Shown here piece by piece: positions 36,678-49,164 of a stretch of DNA of 64,000 nucleotides. Position 1 is the stretch's first letter. Each line of letters opens with the position of its first letter. The DNA lies in contig NC_081414.1 in the NCBI RefSeq assembly GCF_030272615.1, positions 823,049,896 to 823,113,895 of the forward strand, written 5' to 3'. A program made the position numbers and the translations under genes. The DNA comes from Cryptomeria japonica. Taxonomy: Eukaryota > Streptophyta > Pinopsida > Cupressales > Cupressaceae. A model generated the notes under the pieces. It searched no databases. It was not told the DNA's origin and worked only from the letters and a program-made list of their open reading frames with translations.

Positions 36678-36690
36678 AAAGAGGGGCAAA
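36678..36690 (+). promoter_or_regulatory. Tat element polypurine tract
   Basis: AAAGAGGGGCAAA immediately before the 3' LTR start TGTAGTCAC. It is the expected primer for plus-strand synthesis. Confidence 0.8.
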
Positions 36691-38545
36691 TGTAGTCACA
36701 TAAATCTGTCCACTTAATTAAATGAATACTTAGTATTTATTTGATTATTTAACCATCAATTAATAATTAATTAAATTAATATTTAATTAATTCATCTTAA
36801 CCCTATTCTCCTATTAATTAAATAAATTATTTGATTTATTTGATTTAATTCACTTAACCAAATTTAGACCATTAATTAAATAAATAAATCATATTTATTT
36901 AATTAAATCTTCTCTCACATTTAAATAAATTAATATTTATTTAAATCCCCCAAAATCCCACCTCTCACATTTAAATAAATAAATCATTTATTTAAATCAC
37001 CTTTATCCTCCACCCACTTGTATTTTCCTACAAAAGCAAGTTGCACAATTATTTTAAATAAATAATTTATTTAAATCACCTTTATCCTCCACCCACTTGT
37101 ATTTTCCTACAAAAGCAAGTTGCACAACTATTTTAAATAAATTATTTATTTAAAATCCTATTTATCCTCACCCACTTGAAACCTTTAATGGTTTCCCTTA
37201 AAGTATTCAAACTTGATGGCTTTAAAGTCTTCAAACTTGATGGCTTCCTTCTATAGTCTTCTTAAGACTTTAATGGTTTTCCTTAAAGTCTTCAAGCCTT
37301 TAATGGTTCCCCTCAAAGTCTTCAAGCATTTTAATGCTTTATCTTCCTTTTTCTCATTTAAATAAATTAATATTTATTTGAATATTTATCCAAATACAAC
37401 TTGCACACATTTATTGAAATAAATGAATTTTTATTTTAATAAAATCCTATTTTCCCTCACCCACCAAATCCACTTGCAAAATCTAATCCCCTTCTAGATT
37501 CTTCTAACCCCTTCCTAATTAGCCTAATCCATCCCCTAATTATTGTCACATTCCTAAGCAAAATGGAGTCACTTCTCAAAGCCTAAAAGTCTTTGATAAC
37601 CATTAAAGACTTTCAACCTTCAACCACTAAATGTCTCAAAGTCTTGGATAACCTTTGAAAGCTTCCAACCTTCAACCACTAAATGGCTCAAAGTCTTTGA
37701 TAACCATTGAAGGCTTTCAACCTTCAACCACTTAATCCCCAAAGTCTCCAATAACCATTAATGGTTACCTCAAACCCTCCCACATGGTTAAAACATTTGT
37801 TTTGACTCAACCTCTACCCAACCCAAGGGTATCATCAAGCCTTTAATGCTTTGACCATGATTATCTCTTAATCATTTGCACAAAGGTTTATCCTTGCATT
37901 AACTCCTAATCCAGTGGGTAATCCTAATTTAGACTTGACCCTTACCTTCTAGATAACCATGAGGTCTTCTCAGGCCTTTAATGCCTCCAACCTCTTCTCT
38001 CAACCCAATCCTATGTTGACACTTGTCACCATTTTATTGGTGCCAATTGTGCACATGGATCCCCAACTTTCAAACTTGGCCCTTGATTAAACCATTCAAT
38101 CTTAACCCTTCATTTCCCCATTTCTTCTATAAATAGAACCCTTCTCCTCAAGCAAAAGGAAGCATTTAGAGTATTGTTGTTATACTGGCATTAGCATAGA
38201 GCTTTTTCATAGCATCACTATCTACTCTTGCATAGTATTTGCTTATCATATTCAACCATCTTGAATCTCCATATGGCATCCATGGCTAGTGCTAAAAGCT
38301 GAGAGCTACACTCATTTGGGACTTGGAGAGGAGAGAAACAAGGGAGAAGCATCAAAAGGCATCATGGAAGCATCTTAGGGAGGCTCTTCTCCTTTCTTTT
38401 ATTTTGTTAAACTTCTTTCATGCTTTTTGAAATCTCTCTTGATATGTTTGGAATGGTTTTTAGTTCTTTGTTTTGTTTTTATGGTTGAAACTAACTTATT
38501 AACATTGAACTTTGTTGTTGCCTTGTCCCCATTTCCATGACATCA
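36691..38545 (+). repeat. Tat element 3' LTR
   Basis: 1855 bp, same length as 22336-24190, with about nine substitutions and no indel. It is followed by the target duplication GCAAC at 38546-38550. TATA box at 38128-38135. Confidence 0.97.
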
Positions 38546-38550
38546 GCAAC
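38546..38550. repeat. target site duplication, right (GCAAC)
   Basis: Partner of 22331-22335. Confidence 0.95.
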
Positions 38551-39353
38551 AACTAGGAGTAGAAGGATAACTTGCAGAGCACCAAATCATGAATTATTTG
38601 AATTGAAGGTACACATGAATATCCCAAACACTCTTCCAAATCCACAACTCAAGATATAATCATTTTGTAGCATAACGGATCAATTACCAAAACACTGCAA
38701 CACCAAACACTGAAAAACCAAACCTCATACCAAAATCCATAACTCGATCAAATCACCACATATCATCATGAAACCAATAATGAATCAACTAGAGATACTT
38801 CATTACTAAAATCACAAATCCACACTAGCACATCTGCAACATACCAACTAAAACAACTAAACCAACTCTCTACAATATAGGAACACAAGAGTATGTTGAC
38901 ATTAATAACAACAACATATCCTAGCAGTGGTAATATCCAACAATAAAATGAAAGAAGCTATTATCCAACACACAATTTTGATAAAATAACTAATAAGTAA
39001 TGTAATCACATCTGAAATAGCAAACTAATCAGATTTTGTTAATTTTATTATGAAAATTAGATTTGAGAAAACACCAAATCAAAAATATGTTAAAGTGTCA
39101 AGTTCACCAAAATGTAAGGAGTTCTGAAATAGGGATTCACTATTTCAATTATGGAAACAAGGAATAAACTTATTTTACTAGGTCCTTACATTAAAGGGAA
39201 ATGAAAATCAAAGGATGAACACTTCCTAGGGGATGAATGATAATTGATTTTAGATGCCTCCCTTTGTGGGGATCGAATTTAATATTATTATATGAAGATA
39301 AATGCTAGATCTAAGGATAAAGATGAAAAATTTACCTAAATGAACATGAACAA
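38551..39353. other. A-rich spacer between elements
   Basis: Continuation of the DNA that the Tat element split. It is A/C-rich with many ACCAAA and CATCA words, as left of the insertion. No gene seen. Confidence 0.5.
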
Positions 39354-39420
39354 GGGTAAGTGAACAAGATGGTGCACAGAAAAGTCGACACACACCTAAA
39401 AAAACTTGAAGTAATAGGCA

Positions 39421-39600
39421 ACGCGTTCGCAGTCCTTAAAATTAAAATCACCCTGTATAAACTAAGATTTGGTGTCCCCGAGCCTAAAGGGACAAAAGAG
39501 CGTATGGGGTTCCTTTATAAAAATGACCTCGTATGCGGTTCTTTAGGACTTAAAAACCCGTACGCGGTTTTAAGTCCTAAAGAACTGCGTACGCAGTACC
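39421..39600 (+). repeat. CGTACG-core repeat cluster, copy A
   Basis: Four to five degenerate units spaced about 26-28 bases: GCGTATGGGGTTCCTTTATA, TCGTATGCGGTTCTTTAGGA, CCGTACGCGGTTTTAAGTCC and GCGTACGCAGTACCTG, after CAACGCGTTCGCAG. CpG-rich in otherwise AT-rich DNA. It lies within about 250 bases of the element's left end, where transposase-binding subterminal repeats would be expected. Confidence 0.6.
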
Positions 39601-39718
39601 TGTCAATATTTTTTTTTTTGACCGACTATGTCTTATTTTTCATGTGGTCGTGAGTTGAAAATTGGGGTTTTTATTTAGTAAAGCATGCATGGGCTCACTC
39701 TTTTATCACCCAAACGCC

Positions 39719-42169
39719 ATGGATCAAGGTTGGTTTTGCTTGGTTTTTGTTTTTCTTTCAAATTTGTTTAATTTTTTTTACATTTTGAATTTAAATTCAT
39801 TTATTTTGATTAGGTTTTTTAATTTTTTGTTACACAAACTAGATTCAAAAAATCCACAACAACAACAACAAGATGCTCCTCCTCAAAACCTCGAACAAAA
39901 CCCACAAAATACACCTCTAGTTCCTCCTTTTGACCATACACCTAATACACATAGCAATTACTTAATCAGTTAGGGAAAAATATAGCTAAAATAAATAGAC
40001 TAATTAATAAATTGAAAACATCTAATCTTGAGAATCATAAATCCCTTACCACTAGCCTAAAAACATTAGCTAGTGGTGCCACTGTAGTTTCCACTCAAAT
40101 TACAAAATGGGGAAACTATAGGGATATGTGTCATGAATATTATGCTAGTGGATTATGATATGAGGGAGTGAAAAACAAAAAAAATAGTAAACAACAAATA
40201 TGTTCTTCTTTTGTTGATCCTAGAATTGGTGAGTTGTTACCTCTTAATCCAAAGAGGTTTCCCATATATTGTTGTAGCAATGTGCAGATGAAGAATCTTT
40301 TTTGGCAGAGGTGGTAGATGGTCTTTGATGAACCACCTTGTAATTATTTTGAGGTACCATTGTATTTTTTGACAAAAGTATACTACGAGTTTGTCCTCAA
40401 TGTGCTGCCTAATTATTTTGACATTAGAGATTTCCATGGTAGAGGTGGAGGCTCTACCCAAGATAGACCCCCAAGAGAGTCATCGCCCCCTAGAACCCAA
40501 ACCCAAGGTGCATTTGACTATCCCAATAGACTTGAAAGAGTCAATGGAGCTACAGACTCTTTAGGCAGCCACAACATTAAATGATGTGATCATCCAACAA
40601 GGGACACACTTAGCACACCCTCTTATACTGAATGATGAGCCATTAGTTACTATAGGTGGCACTAGTGAGCCCATTCAACATGTGTGTGTCACTTTCTCAT
40701 GGATATGCACAAGGACAGATGATGAGGCCATTGCAAATGGATCCACATCCCATTCATGCATGATTTGTGAGAGTAGATGTCAGACCTGCACAATTGAGGA
40801 TGTGGCACTAACGGATGAGTTGATGGACATGGTTTTTTGCAATCAGCCATAGACACAGGTGTGTTGATTTAAATTAATAACATTTTATTTATCAGTCACT
40901 TGAAATTTGTAATTTTAAATGAATTTGCATTTATAGATCAATTTAAATTGATACAAATAATATGCATTTCAGGATGCAACAATGATATCTAATATTCCTC
41001 ATGCAGTTACTACAATGGCAACTTTGATGCCTGAGGTATAAATTTTGTAACATGTTAAAATATAATAGTACACTTTAAATTCAAAAAAAATATAAGATAT
41101 ACTAACTCTCTTTAATGCTTGAAATGTTTTTGTTTGTAGACATTGTCAGGAGACCAAATGTCCCAGATTGATGATGTCATGCTCTCGACGATCGATTTTG
41201 GCCTACAAGGCTATATGGTATCATATTTTGTATACCTTATTTTATGTAATCTTTTGATGGAATATGCAAGTCATTTCATTTTAGATTTATTAAATTAAGT
41301 TTAATATTATCTATACTAATATCTCATGTTAATTTTATATTTTTAGGGTACCCCCTCCTTGTCTAGGCCTTGTCCTTAGCATAAGAAATACTCAAGGATT
41401 CCAAAAAGAGCGAAGAAGGTAATTGAATGCATTTTTAGCTGTATAATTGTTTGAAAAGTTTGAAATTGTCTTAGTTGGGATTTGTGAATTGATTAGTTTT
41501 TTTAATTTGTTTAATATGTACATCAACCATTGAGATATGTAGATATATCGAATGCACCTGATACGCCCGAGCATTGAGAGAGGGCGGAGATATGTATCTC
41601 TACTTTATTTTCTTGATTTGATGATTATATGCACGTGTACATCTGAACTTGTGATAAATTATAATCTTATCATTTTTTCATATAGGAAATATCCATAGCT
41701 GCTTCATCAATGGCGAGCCCTCCTCCATGTATTGGAGAAGCATCTGAGGCTCCTAGTACACTTTTGTTTGATATATTACATTATTTTTTTTTAACCTATA
41801 ATACTTATTATTATATTAATTATATTTAATATTTGATCATTTTTTGTATAGGTAATAGTGGCAGCTTCTCCATCAATGGTGAACCCTCCTTCGCGGTTCA
41901 ACCTTAACTTGGAGCATTTAAAGTTTGTGTATGAGAAACTCCTAAGACTGACAAGAAGAACAGAGTGAAGACGTTAGATCCAAGATCAATCAATGAGGTA
42001 ATCTACATTTGAATTGCAAAGAAAATATAGTTAAATGCATAGTTATGTTCATAGCTGTAAAATATTTTCTACAAAAGGATTCTAAATTGGCTTTTGAATT
42101 GTGGTTTTGTAGCCATCTACAAAGCTGCATACTGCATCGAAGAGGCTTGATTTTGATGATCCACCATAA
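39719..42169 (+). pseudogene. unknown multi-exon gene, copy A
   Basis: I do not recognise the family. The gene parallels copy B (54183-56805) exon by exon. A possible first exon is ATGGATCAAG at 39719. A large exon at 39814-40858 follows: Q/P-rich start, then KWGNYRDMC, LPLNPKRFP, MKNLFWQRW and PNYFDIRDFHGRGGG. Small exons follow at 40973-41035, 41140-41217 and 41347-41418 (63, 78 and 72 bases, all multiples of three, with GT..AG introns). Further exons are at about 41524-41589, 41686-41754, 41852-41997 and 42113-42169. Damage: a frameshift near 39966, a stop in ASGL.YEGV at about 40157, lost splice sites around the 41524 exon and at 41755, and a fused exon 8/9. A TAG at 40850-40852 near the end of the large exon is shared with copy B. 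Confidence 0.55.
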
Positions 42170-42422
42170 GTATAAGATCATATAGTGATAGTTGTGGTCA
42201 TTGAATGATCAATACAAGTAGATATATTATACATTTTTATTGTATATTGATTTGGACATGGCATATGCCACATTTTTCTAATACTTGTATTGACTTGGAA
42301 TACATGCCTTTTTTGATATATATAAATCTTGGTATTTGATCTAATAAATGTGTATTCAGTTCATTATTGTGTATTCGTTGTACTTGGTGTCTGCCCTTTT
42401 ATAAAGTTATATGATTATTTTC

Positions 42423-42790
42423 TATGTAATCAACAATATGAATATAAACAATAAAAAATATATGATATAAAAAATTGCAATCATGGAATATGATTTGATA
42501 AACTTTCTAAAATGTTGAATTAACCCTACAAAACTCCTTGTATTGATTTTATTATTGTGTATTTGTTGTATTTGATGGATGCCCTTTTATAAAGTTAAAT
42601 GAATATTTGCCTATGTAATAAAAAATATGAATATAAACAACAAAAATCTATGATATAAAACATTGCAATTGTGGAATATGATTTGATAAACTTTCTAAAT
42701 TATTGATTTAACTCTACAGAACTTTTTGTTTCAATGAAAATGAAATTCAATGGTAATGGTCAGATTTGATCCATGGTAATGATCAGTGGA
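42423..42790. repeat. AT-rich duplication, 189-bp period, copy A
   Basis: TATGTAAT(C/A)AACAATATGAATATAAACAA at 42423 recurs at 42612 together with the following TATGATATAAAACATTGCAAT phrase. The same block is duplicated at about 57055-57300 in copy B. Confidence 0.65.
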
Positions 42791-42967
42791 TGCTTTTGAT
42801 TCATTTCATTTATATTTGTCAATGTGTGCAGTGCGAGGGCACCTTCATGCTTGCAATGGTCATATTTTGGTTCTCATCTTCTTTTACCATTGTTTTATCT
42901 AAATAAGGTAATTTTGGAGCATTATTGATCATTTCAAGCCATTTGTGAATGTTTCGAGTCATTTTGA

Positions 42968-43312
42968 TAAAATATGTTAAAGTTGCTCAATTGTTGTCAA
43001 AGTTGCTTAGTTGTTGTCAAAGTTGTCAAAGTTGTCAAAGTTTGAGCTCATTTGGATAAAAAGATGTAAAATTTTCTTAGTTGTTGTCAAAGTTTCTCAC
43101 TTGTTGTCAAAGTTGCTCAGTTGTTGTCAAAGTTGCTAAGTTGTTGTCAAAGTTGTCAAAGTTTGAGCTCATTAGGATAAAAGATGTTAAATTTTCTTAG
43201 TTGTTGTCAAAATTTCTCACTTGTTGTCAAAGTTGCTTAGTTGTTGTCAAAGTTGTCAGAGTTGGCAAAGTTGTCAAAGTTGTCAAAGTTGTTAGAGTTG
43301 TCAAAGTTGCAA
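42968..43312. repeat. minisatellite, GTTGTCAAAGTTG units
   Basis: About a dozen copies of a 10- to 20-base unit built from TTGTCAAAGTTG(CTCAGTTG). It includes two larger repeats starting GTTTGAGCTCATT(T/A)GGATAAAA at about 43040 and 43161. No counterpart in copy B. Confidence 0.8.
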
Positions 43313-44888
43313 GATAGGCGATAATTGATTTCATTTGTCATGTGCACAAACCAATGTCACGAGCACATCCAGGTGGGTAGGTTTATGTTAGGCATTCTCT
43401 TTTCATGCCTCCCAAAGCGTCAGAACATCGAGAGCCATAACCTACCGGTGAGATCTCTCAAGTGCCTTGAGTCCAAAAAAATGTCAAACTTTCACGAGTT
43501 GTTTCTCCCAATATAGGATACATATGGTTGATCTATTTGAACCTATAGTGTCACATGAGGCTCTTCTACAATGAAATGTCTCATTTTTTGAATAATTGGA
43601 GCCTTTTCAAATGGTAGCATTTTTCATTTGTTGCAAAAATCGTCAGTGGCATGCAGTGCAATGTTGCAAGATAGGCTAGAATTGATTCTGCTCATCATGG
43701 GTACAAACCAACATCATGAGCATGTCTAGGTAGGAAGGTTTACACTAGGAATTCTCCTTTTGTACCTCCCAATGCATCAGAATATCAAGAGTCATACCCT
43801 ACCAATGCGATCTCTCAAGTGCCCTGAGTCCAAAAAATTATCAAACTTTGATAAACTGTTTCTCGCAATCCAAGATTCATATGATAGATCTATTTGAACC
43901 TATATGGCCATGTGAGGCTCATCTAACATGACCTATCTCACTTTTTTATGACTTGGAGCCATTTTTAAATGGTAGCATTTTCTCATCTACTGCAAAAACC
44001 GTCAAGGGCATGCAGTGCAAAGTTGCAAGATAGGATAGAATTGATTTCATTCATCGTGGTCACACACCAAAATTATGAGTGCATCAAGGTGGGTAGTTTT
44101 ATTCTATGCATGCTCCTGTTGTGCCTCCCAATGCATCGAAACGTCAAGAGCCATACCCTATCGGTGCGATTTCTCAAGTGCCCTGAGTCCAAAAAATTGT
44201 CAAAATTTGATGGACTATTTCTTGTAATAAAAGATGCATATGACCAATCCATTTTAACCTATAGGGTCACATGAGGCTCATCTACAATGACCTATCTTAG
44301 TTTCTCATGACTTAGAGTCATTTTTAAATGGTAGCATTTTTTCACTTGCTGCAAAACTCGCCAACGACATGCAGTGCAAAGTTGCAAGATAGGATAGAAT
44401 TGATTCCATTCAATGTGGTCACAAACCAACATTATGAGCACGTCCAAGTGGGAAATTTTAGGCTAGGCATACTCCTATTATTCCTCCCAATGCATCAAAA
44501 CATCGAGAGCCATACCCTACCAACGCGATCTCTCAAGTGCCCTGAGTCCAAAAATTGTCAAACTTTAAAGGACTATTTCTCCCAATCTAGGATACATATG
44601 ATAGATCCTTTTGATCCTGTAGTGTCACATGAGGTTCATCTACAATGTCCTATCTCAGTTTCTAATGACTTGGAGGCATTTTCAATTGATAGCATTTTTT
44701 TGCCTGCTGCAAAAATTGTTAGTTACATGCAATGCAAAGTTGTAAGATAGGCTAGAATTAATTTCATTCATCGTGTGCACAAACCAACATCACAAGCACA
44801 TCTAGGTGGGCAGGTTTATTCTAGGCATACTCCTTTCATGGCTCCCAAAGTACCAAAATGTCGAGAGCCATACCCTAGCAGTGCGATG
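43313..44888 (+). repeat. 359-bp tandem repeat array, copy A, about 4.4 units
   Basis: The phrase TCTCAAGTGCCCTGAGTCC occurs at 43456, 43813, 44172 and 44531, giving steps of 357, 359 and 359. Each unit also carries TGTGCACAAACCAACAT, TAGGCATGCTCC and CATACCCTACCGGTGCGAT. The last unit breaks off at 44888. The unit length is not a multiple of three, so frames shift from unit to unit and the open stretches inside are not one protein. Confidence 0.92.
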
Positions 44889-45489
44889 TAAAAATTGCTT
44901 GACAACTTCTTTGACAACTTTTTGACAATAATGACAGTTTTTGCTCAAATTGTATCTAGACTCAATCTCCGACTTCCATAACCCAATAATGATTCAAATA
45001 ATTTTCCATGATTATACAAGAATCAATAATTCTCATGATTAACCCTATCAAGAATGGTCATGATTGACCTTATCATATCACATAAACTCAAAACATAGTC
45101 ACAAAAAATAGTCACAAAACATTGTCACATATTATTCAAAAAATTGCCTTCAAATATGGACAAATCAGCTCTTGGCTATTTAAATATACAAAAAAAATGT
45201 ATTACAAATCATCTCATGGGCTTTTATACAAAATTTGGCATTTAAATATTTGTGATTTAGGTCATCACCATTTTAATATACAAAATTTGGCATCTAAATA
45301 TGTACAAATCAGCTCATGGCCATTTAAATATACAAAATTATGCCCCTAAACATGTACAAATCAAATCATGGGCATTTATATATATAAAAAAGGAATATAG
45401 AAGAATTCACCAAAAATATATACAAAATTCTCAAAATCATTCTAGTCTAAACCGTAGAATCAATCAAGTGAGCCATCAGGATCGACTCT
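44889..45489. repeat. spacer with degenerate 48-50-bp minisatellite
   Basis: At 45150-45395 a unit containing TGTACAAATCAGCTCATGG(G)CATTTAAATATACAAAATTTGGC recurs about four to five times with gaps. The rest (44889-45149 and 45396-45489) is AT-rich with no feature. ACTCT at 45485-45489 may be the target duplication of the copia element that follows, but its partner lies outside the window. Confidence 0.6.
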
Positions 45490-46527
45490 TGTTAGGTCCC
45501 GGGGACAACTGAGAGGGGGGGGTGAATCAGTTGTCCAACAAATTCAAACCAAAAACAACTTAATCAACTTTAATGCTTAATACCAGTAAACCAGTCTTTT
45601 ATGCCGGTAGATAGTTTTATCAGTTAATTACAGTACCGGTAAAGATTAACGCATGAAATAGAAAGGCAATAAAATCCACAACACATAGCACCCATATTTG
45701 TATGTGGAAACCCTGTAAGGGAAAAAACAATAGTGGGAAACCTTACCCACAATCAGATGATACTACTACAGATAGTATGTGTATACAAATGGGGTTTGCA
45801 CATTCAAAAAGGCCAAGCGCCTAGAGCTCACTACTCAAACACAAATAGGAGTGACATTGACTACATTTGGATGGTTAAATCCAATAAGGATTACTGCTCA
45901 AATTAGCATCTTACTATGTTGGATTCAGTACCGGTGTAGTTCTGATTGTCTTCCCCAAAACCCTCCTTCAACCTTGAAATGATGTCTATGTGTATAGCTC
46001 TGCTTATTCTTGCATATACCTTCACACAATTCGGTTTGGCATTCCATATCCGATCTTACAAATAAGATCTTACATTTATATCATAACCTAAGACCACTTT
46101 TAGTAGGTCGGCTCTAAAAGATATTATAATAAAATCAATTTACAAATAAAACAATGTCTGATGCAATAAATGATTCAACATGTCAGCTTGATTCATTTAC
46201 AACATTAATAAATCCTCTCCATAGTGTGTCGTGTTGATCTAGAATAGATAAGCCTGTTGGTGTTTATTCTGGACCTATTTGCTGGTAACGACAAAGATGC
46301 AAATATGAAAGTGCCAATGAATAAATCTCCAAGATAAAGTGTCCAAATGATGTCTTCAACATAACCAGGTGTTTTCCATATCATTCCAAGTGTCGGTGTA
46401 CTAGATACCGGTGACTATGCATAAGTCACTTGCTTGTTGGTGAACATTTCAATTCTCCAAAGTGCTAGAGTTGATAAGTGTTAGTAGGTGTTGACATCAA
46501 TGACAAAACCATACTAAAATACCAACA
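45490..46527 (-). repeat. copia-4 3' LTR
   Basis: 1038 bp. On the minus strand it starts TGTTGGTATTTTAGTATGG at 46527 and ends GGGACCTAACA at 45490. TG...CA ends are present. The partner LTR lies outside the window, so the left end rests on the CCCCCCCCTCTCAG...CCTAACA pattern. Confidence 0.7.
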
Positions 46528-46542
46528 ATCTCCCCCTTTGGC
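46528..46542 (-). promoter_or_regulatory. copia-4 polypurine tract
   Basis: On the minus strand GCCAAAGGGGGAGAT directly precedes the LTR start TGTTGG. This is the standard copia arrangement. Confidence 0.85.
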
Positions 46543-46893
46543 ATTGATGACAACACAAGATGGAAAAACCATCAAAGTGCCAAATACCAAAAACCAACAA
46601 TCTCCCAAAAAGAGATCATAACCAGAAATTAAAATTCAAATATAAACAATCTCTCCCCAAAGTAACAATCTCTCCCCCTGAGAGTGACATGTGTCTTTCT
46701 TGTGTTTTTCTATATACCAATCTCTCCCCCTTTGACATCAAATGCCAAAGCAATATAAAACCCATTTTTTCAGATACAAAATACCAACCAATTCACTATA
46801 CCAACTACTCCCCCTAAGAAGTAGCTTTCTCATCAAAGCTAGAGTAACAGATTTCTCTGTTGATTCTATCGGTTGATGACAATCATCAATTGT

Positions 46894-47337
46894 CTAAGTC
46901 TCTACAAGTGGGGGTATGACCTCAAGCTGATCTCTGAGATATTCAAAGGTCTCCTTAGGTAGAGGTTTAGTGAAAATGTCTGCAATCTGCTCTTTAGTAT
47001 TCACATAAACCAGTTTTATTTCTTTTGCTTCAACATTCTCCCTTAAAAAATTTAGTTTGATAGAAACATCTTTGGGTTTAGAATGTAATACTGGATTCTT
47101 AGATTCATCAATTGCTGCAGTGTTATCACAATAGATAGTAATAGGTTCCATGCATTTCACCTTTATATCCTTCAACATTTTCTTAAGCCATAGTACCTGT
47201 GTATAGTTAGTTGTTGCTGCAACATATTCTAATTCTATTGTTGATAAAGGTGTACAACTTTGTTTCTTACTCAACCAAGAAATTAATCTACTTCCAAGAA
47301 AAAATGCTCCGTCGGTGGTTCTTTTTCTATCATCCAC
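46894..47337 (-). pseudogene. copia-4 RNase H segment
   Basis: 148 codons covering the copia RNase H: DDRKRTTDGAFFLGSRLISW, then STIELEYVAATT (Glu; the usual motif is T.AEAEY), YCDNTAAI (Asp), and EQIADIFTKPLP at the end. It is read in the same direction as RT but separated from it by a frame break around 47340-47427. The enzyme would remove RNA from the cDNA hybrid. Confidence 0.85.
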
Positions 47338-47427
47338 ATCTCTTGCCCAATTTGCATCTGTGTATGCACATAATTCAAAGTTTTCATCTCTAGGATACCA
47401 TAATCCAAGATTTCTAGTGCCTTGTAA

Positions 47428-48483
47428 CTACCAGAAAATCCTTTTTACTGCTGATTCATGATTTTCTCTAGGATTACTCTGAAATCTTGAAACAATACAC
47501 ACTGCATTCATAATATCAGGTCTTGTTTGTGTCAAATATAGTAAACCTCCTATCATAGATTTGTACCTAGTCGAATTAACAGGTGTGGATTCATCTCTTA
47601 GTGATAATTTGTCATTTGTAGTCATAGGTGTGCTTACTGGTTTAGAGTTCTCCATCCCCAATTTCTTTAGTAACTCCTTCAAGTACTTGGATTGACTCAA
47701 GAATATACCTTTATCAGTCTGTGAAATCTGCAATCCTAAAAAGAATTTTATTTCTCCAATCATAGACATTTCAAATTCTTGCTGCATTTCAATGGAAAAG
47801 TCTTTACATAGTCCATCTTCCCCTCCAAAGATTATATCATCAACAAAAACTTCTATAACCAAGATGTCATCATTAGTCACTTTGTAATATAAGTTGCTAT
47901 TAGCATTACCCTTAGAAAAACTAATCTTCAAAAGATACTTATCCAATCTTGGATACCAAGCTCTTGGAGCTTGCTTCAACCTATACAAATATTTCCTTAA
48001 CCTACGAACCATATCTTTGCTATCTGTCAAAGAAAATCCATCAGGTTGTTCAATGTAAACTTCTTCTTCAAGATCTCCATTCAGAAATGCATATTTAATA
48101 TCCATTTGATATACTTTGTAGTTCTTGTATGCTACAAAAGCCAAGAATAATCCGACTGCCTCAATTCTAGCTACTGGTGCAAAGGTTTCATTATAATCAA
48201 TTACTTCTTTCTAAGAATATCCCTTACACACTAGTCTTGCTTTATTTCTGATTACCTTGCCATCTTCATTAAGTTTGTTTCCAAATACCCATTTTGTTCC
48301 AATCACATTTTTGTCTTTAGGCCAGTGGGGAACTAATATCCAAGTTTTGTTTTTCTCAATTTGTTCTAGTTCCTCTTCTATAGCTTTAATCCAATGTTTA
48401 TCTTCACATGCCTCATTAATTAATGATGGTTCAATTTGAGAAATAAGACATACCTCTTCAGTTGTCAGTCTTCCTCTTGTCAT
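47428..48483 (-). pseudogene. copia-4 reverse transcriptase
   Basis: RT in two open blocks. 48211-48483 has EACEDKHWIKAIEEELEQIE, TWILVP and GTKWVFGNKLNEDGKVIRNK. 47428-48144 has [32 protein letters not shown], the catalytic FVDD at 47836-47847 (Phe in place of the usual Tyr) and [10 protein letters not shown] stop after CKGYS at about 48211 separates the blocks. Most core motifs are conserved, so the copy is not very old. A stretch of linker up to 48694 continues to the insertion site of the second copia element. Confidence 0.88.
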
Positions 48484-48694
48484 AACTCCTTTATACTTGT
48501 TTCCAATTATCTAATCTTCGGAATGATTCAGTCTTACCTATCGAGACATCTTTAATTGTTGTTGTTCCTCAGTTATAGTGGATTTTTCAGATGATATCGG
48601 TGTAACTGGATCTTCATTCTGTACCGGTGGATTCAATGTAGATTCATTTGTCAGAATCTTTGTTGCCGGTTCAGAGTCTATATACCTTGAAGTT
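48484..48694 (-). pseudogene. copia-4 linker between integrase and RT
   Basis: Minus-strand open codons with two stops. They are Ser/Thr/Glu-rich (RYIDSEPATKILTNESTLN and so on), as expected between copia integrase and RT. The frame continues across the copia-3 insertion into 53581 and beyond when the insertion and one CTTCT copy are removed. Confidence 0.6.
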
Positions 48695-48699
48695 CTTCT

Positions 48700-49022
48700 T
48701 GTTAGGGTTTCAAGCAGATACGAAGCAAATATGAACTAACAATTATATGCAGATTTAAATACAAAAAGATAAAGAAATAAAATACGACATAGATAACACA
48801 GAGATTTAATGTGGTTCACCTAGAATGGGTTACGTCCACCATACACAGCTATCCAATCTTTCCTATTATCCAAAAAAAATAGTACATCAACCTTACAATG
48901 CCTTAAGCATCCCAGCCACTTATAACATGCGTTTTTAGGGCAACAAACAAAGTTAGCCTTTTTAGGGTTTTATTACATGTTGAGTGTACAGTACTTTGCT
49001 GATCAGTTGCCATATTTCAACA
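48700..49022 (-). repeat. copia-3 3' LTR (lacks a 107-bp segment)
   Basis: 323 bp against 430 bp in the partner. The difference is one block after GGGTTTTATTACA. It starts and ends with TG...CA. On the minus strand the polypurine-like CCAAGTGGGAGATT precedes it. Confidence 0.92.
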
Positions 49023-49164
49023 ATCTCCCACTTGGAGACTGATCAGGCTCCACACCGAACAATCTCCCACTTGGAGACTGATACTACACAACACCACTAT
49101 ACATGCAACATCCGCTGGATAAAACACTAGGACTTGACTGGTATAAATTCCACAATTATCAATC

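Larger units (their letters stand above)
22336..38545 (+). mobile_element. young Ty3/gypsy element, Tat lineage, with broken polyprotein
   Basis: A 16,210-bp element with two 1855-bp LTRs of identical length and a perfect GCAAC target duplication. Reading order is LTR, primer site, 2.7-kb leader, gag, protease, G-patch, RT, RNase H, second RNase H, integrase, 2.5-kb non-coding tail, polypurine tract, LTR. RT before integrase makes it gypsy. The second, archaeal-type RNase H and the long non-coding flanks place it in the Tat group (Tat/Ogre/Retand), without a chromodomain. One frame runs from 26915 to 34219 but has six in-frame stops. The LTRs differ at about nine positions (about 0.5%), so insertion was recent compared with every other element here. 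Confidence 0.97.
39354..44888 (+). mobile_element. element copy A (unknown DNA-element-like unit, right end missing)
   Basis: The left end GGGTAAGTGAACAAGATGG...AAAAGTCGACAC aligns with the inverted end of copy B (53816). In the same order as copy B it then has CGTACG-core repeats, the unknown multi-exon gene, a 189-bp-period AT-rich spacer and an array of 359-bp repeats. No right inverted end is visible after the array, so copy A is truncated or its right side was replaced. Orientation is the same as copy B. Confidence 0.6.

Noticed and set aside
39719-42169. Reading the unknown gene as a host single-copy gene
   Set aside because: A diverged copy with the same flanking repeats lies in the same window, so it travels with a repeated unit.
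43313-44888. CRISPR-like regular repeats
   Set aside because: Units are 359 bp with no spacers, and the genome is clearly plant nuclear.
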